Assembly: GCA_031555145.1 (NCBI GenBank)
Contig: JAVBUR010000053.1
Coordinates: 1 to 60,406 of the forward strand
Direction: 5' to 3'
DNA: 60,406 bases
DNA from: JAJDIA01 sp031555145
GTDB lineage: Bacteria; Bacteroidota; Bacteroidia; Bacteroidales; Tannerellaceae
Shown: positions 43,174 to 49,918 of the stretch, in pieces
Layout: each line of letters starts with the position of its first letter
How positions within the stretch are numbered: the first letter of the stretch is position 1
Notes under the pieces: generated by a model
What the model was told of the DNA's origin: nothing
The model's input: only the letters and a program-made list of their open reading frames with translations
Databases searched by the model: none
Program-made: the position numbers and the translations under genes

Positions 43174-46100
43174 TGAATCATCTGCTCCTCGACATAGCCG
43201 CCAATATGCAGCATCTGCTCCCCGACATGCCCACCGGCATGCACTTCGTGATTGCCTACAAGTGGGTATTCTTCCTCCTGCCGCTACCGCTGCTGGTATT
43301 TCTTGTGTTGCCGCCATTCCGGAAACGCAAGTCGGCGTTATTGGCACCGTTCTACTGGCGTGCCGCCGCCGTATCCGGACAACATGCCCGTCGCAGTTCG
43401 TGGATCAGTCGCCGCAGTATCCTGGCCTGGATCACGCTCTCGCTTTGCTGGGTACTACTGCTGGGCGCGGCATCGTCACCCCGTTTTGAAGGACAGCCGG
43501 GTAAAAAAACACGTACCGTCCGTAGCTTCCTCGTCGCCGCCGACATCTCCTTCAGTATGGCACAACGCGACTGGACACTCGCGGGCAAGACCATGACCCG
43601 CTGGGAAGCCATCCGCTTCCTGCTCAAAGACTTTATCGCAGCACGGAAGAGTGATCAGATCGGTCTCGAAATGTTCGCCACCCATGCCTATCTCCAGGCG
43701 CCGTTGACGACCGACCTCGAAACCGTCAACTGGCTCCTCGACCAAACCGAAGTCGGCATGGCCGGCCAGATGACCAGTATCGGCGAAGCCATCGCTTTCG
43801 GTATTAAGATATTCCAACAAGACACCATCAAACAACGCGTCATGCTACTGATGACCGACGGAGTGGATGGCGGGACAGACATATCCCCGCTCGACGCGGC
43901 CGTGGCTGCCAAGCGCGACAGCGTCACCATCTACACCCTCGGTATCGGTACCACCGCCACTGGCGGCTATGCCATCGACGAAAAACTACTTACGGAGATT
44001 GCTGAGACTACCGGCGGGAAGTACTTTCGCGCCGATAGCGAACAGGAGATGCAAGCAGTCTATGCGGAGCTGAATAAACTACAGCCGGTTGTTTTTGAGG
44101 AGAACACCTATAAACCTATTGTGTTGCTATACATGTATCCGCTCGGGCTGGCGCTGTTACTCTCGCTGGCATATTACCTGTTGAGCGGACTGTTCCGCCT
44201 GCTCCGCGAGGCGGCTTTCAATAGTCAACCGCCCCACCATCGCAAGCGATGGTCCCCCCCGCCTTTCAAGGCGGGGAGCCAGGATACCCCAGACTCTCTC
44301 CGAGATACACCAGAGTCCCTCCGAAATAGCGATAAGAGCAACCAAAGGAGTTACGATGAAAGTTACAAGGAAAGTAACCAAGGAAATAGCGATGAGAGTA
44401 ACCGGGGAAGTAGTGATGAGAGTAACTCGGCTCCCCGCCTTGAAAGGCGGGGGGGACCATCGCTTGCGATGGTGGGGCGGTTGATCATTCTGCCTTCCAT
44501 TGATTGGCATGCCTTTCATTTCCTGCGTCCATGGGCGTTATGGTTGTTTATACCGTTAGTCATTGTTCTTGTTATCCTGATTCTGGGGAATGTGGAGCAA
44601 CGACAGTGGAAGAAGGTTATTACTCCGGCGTTGCGGCCGTTTATGTTCAGTAAGGGCAATGCGAAGGCGATTATATTGCCGTTGGCATTCCTGGCTATCT
44701 GCCTCAGTAGTATGATCCTCGCTTTGGCCGGCCCCACGTGGAAGATGCGCCAGATACCGGGGGAAAAGATACCGTCTGTGGTAATGATAACGCTTGATCT
44801 GTCGAAGTCGATGCTTGCCACCGACATCCAGCCCTCCCGCCTGGGACGGGCGAAGATGAAGATTGCCGACTTTGTCGATGCCAATCCCCGTGCCCGTGTC
44901 GGCCTGATCGCCTATGCCGGTACACCACATGCCGTCCTTCCCTTTACGGCCGACTACAAGCTGATCAAGCACCACGCCGCCAGCCTCGAAAACTGGGCGA
45001 TGCCCATCCAAGGCACCAACCTGCCCCTCTGTCTAACGTTGGTCGACACCATGATGCAACACGTCGAAGCCCCCAGCACCATCCTGCTGATGACCGACGT
45101 GATCGACGACGCCGAGGCTGCTGCCCTGACCGACTTTATCAACAACTCCATCCACCGGCTGGAGATCCTGTTATTCTCTATCCCCGGTGGAGCCCCTGTC
45201 CCGGATGTGCCCGGTGTTGAATCCAAGCAGTCGCCCACCGCCCTGTCCAACATGCAGCAGAACAAAAAGATACATATCACCACTATCACCCTCGACAAGT
45301 CGGACGTGGAAGGCATCGCCAAACGTATCAGCGACAACCTGATGTTCGAAAAAGACACAAAAGAGAATGCCAAAGACTGGGACGACAAGGGTTGGGTACT
45401 GCTCATCCCCGCCCTGTTGATCACCCTCTTCTGGTTCCGTAAGGGCTGGGCTGTGTTCTGGAGTCTGGCCCCGTTCCTGCTGTTGAGCATCACCTCATGC
45501 AGCGTAGACAGTAAACACGCGGATTGGTGGTACACCGACAACTACCAGGGTGAGCTCTGGTCGGAGAAAGGCGATTACGGGAAAGCCGCCGTTCTCTTCA
45601 GCGACGACTCCCACAAGGCGATGGCTTACTACAAAGCCGGCGACTTCCAATCGGCCGCCGTCCTCCTGTCCGAAGACACCACCGCGAATGGTCGCTACAA
45701 CTACGGCCTCACCCTCACCCGTCTCGGTCTGTATGACGACGCTATCACCGCCTTCCGACAGGCGGCCTCCGAAGATCCTTTGTTGGGCGACCGTGTGTCG
45801 CACAATATCGACGCCGCCAAGCTGATGCAGGACCAGGCGCACAGCGTATTGCAATTCCAGCCCCACCCAAACCAACTCGACAGCATTCTTAAAAATACGG
45901 AGAAAAGCAAATTGAAAGAGCGCAAACCCACGTCGGAAGATGAGAAGTTGAGTTCCGACACCGAAGTCAAGAAGATGCCCACCAGCGGCGACCGCCTCTC
46001 CGACGAAGTCGCCAGCGACATCCACCGCGCCAAAGAACAGAAGTTCCCGCCCAAAGATTTTAAGATGGATACCCCCGAGTCTATCGAAACCAAAGTATTG

Positions 46101-46205
46101 ATGCAGAAGACGAACAACGACCCGGGTGAATTCCTCCATCGCCGCTTCGAGATCCAGCAACAGAAGTATTATCCCACCATCAAGCAGGGAAAAGAAACGT
46201 GGTAA
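43173..46205 (+). CDS. BatA-BatB-TPR (BatC) fusion protein
   Basis: One 1010-residue frame contains three Bat proteins usually encoded by separate genes. Residues 1-350: BatA, with membrane helices at both ends and a VWA domain whose MIDAS motif is DISFS (Asp124). Residues 351-438: a hydrophilic Ser/Asp/Glu/Asn/Arg-rich linker encoded by an inverted-repeat element. Residues about 440-775: BatB, with helices and MIDAS DLSKS (Asp542). Residues about 776-1010: TPR repeats and a charged tail (BatC), outside the membrane. Bat proteins were linked to oxygen tolerance in Bacteroides fragilis. BatB might also start separately at ATG 44469 (Met433). Without the element the two halves would look like ordinary neighbouring genes. 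Confidence 0.88.
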   Translation: MNHLLLDIAANMQHLLPDMPTGMHFVIAYKWVFFLLPLPLLVFLVLPPFRKRKSALLAPFYWRAAAVSGQHARRSSWISRRSILAWITLSLCWVLLLGAASSPRFEGQPGKKTRTVRSFLVAADISFSMAQRDWTLAGKTMTRWEAIRFLLKDFIAARKSDQIGLEMFATHAYLQAPLTTDLETVNWLLDQTEVGMAGQMTSIGEAIAFGIKIFQQDTIKQRVMLLMTDGVDGGTDISPLDAAVAAKRDSVTIYTLGIGTTATGGYAIDEKLLTEIAETTGGKYFRADSEQEMQAVYAELNKLQPVVFEENTYKPIVLLYMYPLGLALLLSLAYYLLSGLFRLLREAAFNSQPPHHRKRWSPPPFKAGSQDTPDSLRDTPESLRNSDKSNQRSYDESYKESNQGNSDESNRGSSDESNSAPRLERRGGPSLAMVGRLIILPSIDWHAFHFLRPWALWLFIPLVIVLVILILGNVEQRQWKKVITPALRPFMFSKGNAKAIILPLAFLAICLSSMILALAGPTWKMRQIPGEKIPSVVMITLDLSKSMLATDIQPSRLGRAKMKIADFVDANPRARVGLIAYAGTPHAVLPFTADYKLIKHHAASLENWAMPIQGTNLPLCLTLVDTMMQHVEAPSTILLMTDVIDDAEAAALTDFINNSIHRLEILLFSIPGGAPVPDVPGVESKQSPTALSNMQQNKKIHITTITLDKSDVEGIAKRISDNLMFEKDTKENAKDWDDKGWVLLIPALLITLFWFRKGWAVFWSLAPFLLLSITSCSVDSKHADWWYTDNYQGELWSEKGDYGKAAVLFSDDSHKAMAYYKAGDFQSAAVLLSEDTTANGRYNYGLTLTRLGLYDDAITAFRQAASEDPLLGDRVSHNIDAAKLMQDQAHSVLQFQPHPNQLDSILKNTEKSKLKERKPTSEDEKLSSDTEVKKMPTSGDRLSDEVASDIHRAKEQKFPPKDFKMDTPESIETKVLMQKTNNDPGEFLHRRFEIQQQKYYPTIKQGKETW
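44225..44484. mobile_element. 260-bp element with perfect 56-bp inverted arms inside the bat fusion
   Basis: 44225-44280 and 44429-44484 are exact inverted copies over all 56 bp. Each arm holds two hairpins of its own: CCATCGC/GCGATGG with loop AA, and CCCCGCCTT/AAGGCGGGG with loop TC. The 148-bp core consists of two 21-bp repeats (44283, 44304) and degenerate 24-bp repeats (for example 44389 and 44413). No stop codon occurs in the host frame. It resembles a MITE or other non-autonomous palindromic element; I see no transposase and no clear target duplication. In frame the left arm reads QPPHHRKRWSPPPFKAGS. Confidence 0.85.
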
Positions 46206-46217
46206 AAAGTAACGAAG

Positions 46218-47555
46218 ATGAAACGAAATATTCTATTGTGTGTTTTTCTGTGCGCCCTTCTGCCGTTCGCCCCAAAGGCGACGGCTACGGCACATGTCAG
46301 CGTGGAACTGAACCGCAGCACCGTATTCGTGCAACAGCCCTTCCACGTCACTATCACCGTCTACACCACTACCTGGTTCACGGCTCCGCCCGTGTTCGGC
46401 AACCTACAGATCCCGAACGCCTTTATCGTGCCCTTCGACCAGACACAGCCGGGTATGTTCACCATCGGCGGCAAGCAGTATCCCGGCGTGCAGTTTTACT
46501 ATATTGTCTTTCCGTACAGCACCGGCAACTATACCGTCCCGCCGATCGAAGTGACCGTACAAAGTCCGCCCGAAGGTAGTTCCACCGCCCAACAGCAGAT
46601 ACTCAAGACCGATCCGAAATCTTTTACCGTCAACGACATTCCCGCTTCGCTGAAGAAAATGGGCGCCTGGTTTGTCGCTCGCGACGTTACCATGCATGAG
46701 CAATGGAGTCCGGCACTCGACGCCCCGAAGGTAGGCGATGTCGTCCGCCGCACCCTCACCATCGACGCTCAGGGCACCCTGCCCCAGTTCATCCCCAACC
46801 TCTCCGAACAGGAGAACGTAGATTGGGCCAGTACCTACCCGCAAGAACCCGTCCTCACCGACACCCGTGCCGGTGGTGATGCCAACGGCCGCAGCGTGCA
46901 AACTATCACCTACCTGTTGGAGAAAGCCGGCGACTTCACCCTCCCCGGCATCACCCTCTCGTATTGGAACCCATACACCGCCCGCACCGAAACCCATACC
47001 ATCGATGCCCGCAAGGTGCATGTTGCCGACAACCCCAACCTCGGTATCCTCACCACCCTGAAGGATAGCCTCAACGCTACCGTCTCGCCCTCGGCTGCTG
47101 CCGCTGCGCACGAAAAGAAAGCATTCACCATCCTCGGCATGTCGTGGTATGCCTTCACCGGCATCGCCCTTGCCTCGGCCGGCATCGGATGGCTGTTGAT
47201 CCGCTTCGCCATCCGCCTGCAGCAGGCGCACCGTATCCGCCGACAGAACTACCTCCGTAGCGAACGTCACCTTTTCGACCTCTTCCGGAAGTCCAATGGC
47301 AACGCCTATGCTTTCCTCCACACCCTGTATGCGTGGTGGGACAGCTACGCCAGTCGCCCCTCACCCTCCATCAGCGCCTCGCTCATCGCCCAATCGAAGC
47401 CCGACCAAGCCGCCACCTTCAGCCGCTTCTTCGACCGCTTCCTCCATCGCCAACCGACAGGTGGCGATGCCTCATCGCTCAAAGCCTCCCTCACACAGCT
47501 CCGCAAAGAGATCGAATCCCGCGAAAGCGGCAAGGATGGGTATTTCCCGCTGTGA
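46218..47555 (+). CDS. batD: BatD-like membrane protein
   Basis: A 445-residue protein with a signal peptide (cut near ATATA), two Ig-like beta domains of the BatD type (VSVELNRSTVFVQQPFHVTI at the start; FVARDVTMHEQWSPALDAPK later), a single membrane helix at about 306-326 and a basic, helical cytoplasmic tail. It is shorter than many BatD proteins (about 550-600). It follows the fusion gene by 12 bp and ends the operon; no BatE gene follows. Confidence 0.85.
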   Translation: MKRNILLCVFLCALLPFAPKATATAHVSVELNRSTVFVQQPFHVTITVYTTTWFTAPPVFGNLQIPNAFIVPFDQTQPGMFTIGGKQYPGVQFYYIVFPYSTGNYTVPPIEVTVQSPPEGSSTAQQQILKTDPKSFTVNDIPASLKKMGAWFVARDVTMHEQWSPALDAPKVGDVVRRTLTIDAQGTLPQFIPNLSEQENVDWASTYPQEPVLTDTRAGGDANGRSVQTITYLLEKAGDFTLPGITLSYWNPYTARTETHTIDARKVHVADNPNLGILTTLKDSLNATVSPSAAAAAHEKKAFTILGMSWYAFTGIALASAGIGWLLIRFAIRLQQAHRIRRQNYLRSERHLFDLFRKSNGNAYAFLHTLYAWWDSYASRPSPSISASLIAQSKPDQAATFSRFFDRFLHRQPTGGDASSLKASLTQLRKEIESRESGKDGYFPL

Positions 47556-47585
47556 ATATCTTCTCTTTTTTTTATGTATATCTTC

Positions 47586-47804
47586 TCACTCTTTCTTCAC
47601 GACTTCGCTCCAGTTCGCTATCTTCTGGATTTCATCAATAACCAGAATAACACTGTCCCAACCATTACTCACTTTCAAACTGCGAACAGCCGCCCAACAA
47701 TTCGAAAGCCAGGCACTATTCGTTGCCGGCACATTATCGGCAGAGAATAACTGAGTTTCGGGATGTTTTTTTGTTATTTCGGTAATAATTCGGTAAAAAC
47801 ACAA
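47586..47804 (-). pseudogene. Remnant of an AAA_14/DUF4143-type ATPase gene
   Basis: This 72-codon minus-strand frame contains SVILVIDEIQKIANWSEVVK, the Walker B region of the large family of AAA ATPases with a DUF4143 tail. The part before it that should hold Walker A is absent, and the frame stops with TGA after VVKKE, where intact members read a Trp (TGG) followed by Asp; after the stop only a few family-like residues follow. It is therefore a decayed piece, wedged between batD and tRNA-Arg. Confidence 0.7.
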
Positions 47805-47810
47805 AAGAAA

Positions 47811-47849
47811 AAATCGCTAATCGATTGATAATTCAACGATTAGCGATTT
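47811..47849 (-). terminator. Terminator of tRNA-Arg
   Basis: A perfect 13-bp stem (47811-47823 with 47837-47849) and 13-nt loop, followed on the minus strand by a run of T residues. It lies 6 bp after the tRNA 3' end. Confidence 0.85.
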
Positions 47850-47855
47850 AAAAAG

Positions 47856-47928
47856 TGACCCGGGTGGGAGTCAAACCCACGACCTTCAGAACCGGAATCT
47901 GACGCTCTATTCACTAAGCTACCGAGCC
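47856..47928 (-). tRNA. tRNA-Arg (anticodon CCG)
   Basis: A 73-nt cloverleaf on the minus strand: acceptor stem GGCTCGG/CCGGGTC, D arm GCTT/GAGC, anticodon stem TCAGA/TCTGA with loop TTCCGGT (anticodon CCG, codon CGG), variable loop AGGTC, T stem GTGGG/CCCAC with loop TTTGACT, discriminator A. The CCA end is not encoded. It has its own promoter and terminator. Confidence 0.95.
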
Positions 47929-47938
47929 AAAGACGGTG

Positions 47939-47970
47939 CAAAAGTACGTATAATCATTTAGTTTAGCAAA
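47939..47970 (-). promoter_or_regulatory. Promoter of tRNA-Arg
   Basis: On the minus strand TTTG (47967-47970) and TACTTTTG (47939-47946) are 20 bp apart, an ideal Bacteroidota promoter, with the tRNA 5' end 10 bp beyond. Confidence 0.8.
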
Positions 47971-48052
47971 TGGATGGATAAAATAATACATTCTGATATT
48001 TTGCATGGGATACACCGCATAACACTGGCATTTTGCAAATTAAAGCGGATGG

Positions 48053-48086
48053 TTTGTTGCTATTTTTGCGGAAAGGTGTAACTTTG
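48053..48086 (+). promoter_or_regulatory. Promoter of asnA
   Basis: TTTG (48053-48056) and TAACTTTG (48079-48086) are 22 bp apart. A second -7 match, TATTTTTG, lies at 48061-48068. The asnA ATG is 43 bp after the first-named element. Confidence 0.6.
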
Positions 48087-48129
48087 CCGGTCATATTATT
48101 CGGATAATAAAAAACACAGTATACAGATT

Positions 48130-49170
48130 ATGAGTTACCTGATCAAGCCTGCCGGATACAAGGCGATCCTGAATCTTCCCCAGACAGAGATGGGGATTAA
48201 GATGATCAAAGACTTCTTCCAGCAGAACCTCTCATCGGAATTACGTCTCCGCCGTATCACGGCACCACTATTCGTACTCAAAGGTATGGGGATCAACGAT
48301 GACCTGAACGGCACCGAACGGGCCGTCACCTTCCCGATCAAAGACCTGAACGACACCCGTGCCGAGATCGTCCATTCGCTGGCCAAATGGAAACGCCTCA
48401 CCCTCTCCGAATACGAAGTGGAGGAAGGCTTCGGTATCTATACCGATATGAACGCCATCCGTTCCGACGAAGAATTAGGCAACCTCCATTCGCTCTATGT
48501 CGATCAATGGGACTGGGAACGTGTCATGAACGAGGACGAACGGAAGGTGGAATTCCTCAAAGAGATCGTCCGCCGTATCTATGCTGCCATGGTCCGTACC
48601 GAATATATGGTGTACGAAATGTTTCCTGATATCAAGCCCATCCTTCCCCAACATATCCACTTTATCCATGCCGACGACCTGCTGCGTAAATACCCCGGTT
48701 ATACGCCGAAGGAACGCGAAGACGCCATCTCCAAAGAATACGGCGCCGTCTTTATCATCGGTATCGGCTGCAAGCTAAGTAACGGGGAGAAGCATGACGG
48801 ACGTGCGCCGGACTACGACGACTGGTCGACCATCGCCGAGAACGGACAGACCGGACTCAACGGCGACTTGCTCGTATGGGACGATATTCTGAACCGTAGC
48901 ATGGAACTCTCCTCCATGGGTATTCGCGTAAACAAGGAAACCCTGCTGCGTCAACTGGCCCTCACCGGATCAGAAGACCGCAAGGAACTCTATTTCCACA
49001 AACGCCTGCTCAGCGGCGCACTGCCCCAGAGTATCGGCGGGGGCATCGGACAAAGCCGCCTCTGTATGTTCTACCTGCGTAAAGCACATATCGGCGAGAT
49101 CCAAGCCAGCATCTGGCCTGAAGACATGCGCCGTGAAGCACAACAAGCCGGGATGTTGTTGATCCAGTAA
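48130..49170 (+). CDS. asnA: Aspartate-ammonia ligase (asparagine synthetase A)
   Basis: This 346-residue class II synthetase-like enzyme makes asparagine from aspartate, ammonia and ATP. The N-terminus (YLIKPAGYKAILNLPQTEMG), the segment LYVDQWDWERVM and the end GGGIGQSRLCMFYLRKAHIG are typical of AsnA, and the length is normal. It uses free ammonia, not glutamine. The gene has its own promoter and is followed 45 bp later by ung. Confidence 0.96.
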   Translation: MSYLIKPAGYKAILNLPQTEMGIKMIKDFFQQNLSSELRLRRITAPLFVLKGMGINDDLNGTERAVTFPIKDLNDTRAEIVHSLAKWKRLTLSEYEVEEGFGIYTDMNAIRSDEELGNLHSLYVDQWDWERVMNEDERKVEFLKEIVRRIYAAMVRTEYMVYEMFPDIKPILPQHIHFIHADDLLRKYPGYTPKEREDAISKEYGAVFIIGIGCKLSNGEKHDGRAPDYDDWSTIAENGQTGLNGDLLVWDDILNRSMELSSMGIRVNKETLLRQLALTGSEDRKELYFHKRLLSGALPQSIGGGIGQSRLCMFYLRKAHIGEIQASIWPEDMRREAQQAGMLLIQ

Positions 49171-49215
49171 GGACTAGAGCCACCCGTTTTAACGACCACC
49201 TCTAATTACCATCCC

Positions 49216-49881
49216 ATGATAGACGTTAAGATCGAACAAAGCTGGAAAGAACGGCTAGCCGGAGAATTTGAAAAAGACTACTTCAGACTGCTGACCGACT
49301 TCGTGCGGCATGAATACGCCAGCACAAAGGTATATCCTCCGGGACCGTATATCTTCAATGCGTTCGATCATTGCCCGTTCGACAAGGTGAAAGTCGTGAT
49401 CCTCGGGCAGGATCCCTATCATGAACCGGGACAGGCACACGGCCTTTGCTTCTCCGTACAGGATGGCACGCCTTTCCCTCCGTCGCTGGTAAATATCTTC
49501 AAGGAAATAGAAAGCGACCTGGGTAAAGCCGTACCTTCAACCGGGAACCTTACCCGTTGGGCCGACCAAGGCGTGTTACTGCTCAACGCCACGCTCACCG
49601 TCCGTGCCCACCAAGCCGGTTCACATCAGCATAGAGGATGGGAAACCTTTACCGACGCTGTCATCCAACGGCTGGCCGCCGAGCGCGACCATATCGTCTA
49701 CATTCTCTGGGGATCCTACGCACAACGGAAAGGCGCCATCGTCGATCCGTCGCGCAACCTCGTCCTTAAATCGCCGCACCCCTCTCCCCTTTCCGTCTAC
49801 CGTGGCTTCTACGGATGCAAACATTTCAGCCAGGCAAATGCCTACCTGTCAGCGACGGGGCAAACCCCGATCAACTGGTAG
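49216..49881 (+). CDS. ung: Uracil-DNA glycosylase
   Basis: The 221-residue enzyme removes uracil from DNA. Both hallmark motifs are present: GQDPYH with the catalytic Asp66, and HPSPLS with His188. Length is normal for family 1. It follows asnA by 45 bp and may share its transcript. It converges on the LptD-like gene with a 37-bp gap. Confidence 0.97.
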   Translation: MIDVKIEQSWKERLAGEFEKDYFRLLTDFVRHEYASTKVYPPGPYIFNAFDHCPFDKVKVVILGQDPYHEPGQAHGLCFSVQDGTPFPPSLVNIFKEIESDLGKAVPSTGNLTRWADQGVLLLNATLTVRAHQAGSHQHRGWETFTDAVIQRLAAERDHIVYILWGSYAQRKGAIVDPSRNLVLKSPHPSPLSVYRGFYGCKHFSQANAYLSATGQTPINW

Positions 49882-49918
49882 AAAAATCAAATTAACTGGT
49901 AATAAAACAGTAAGGGGA

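Noticed and set aside
44157..44519. 120-codon minus-strand gene over the inverted-repeat element
   Set aside because: The element is palindromic, so it is open on both strands and gives the same peptide; the plus frame continues into BatA and BatB.
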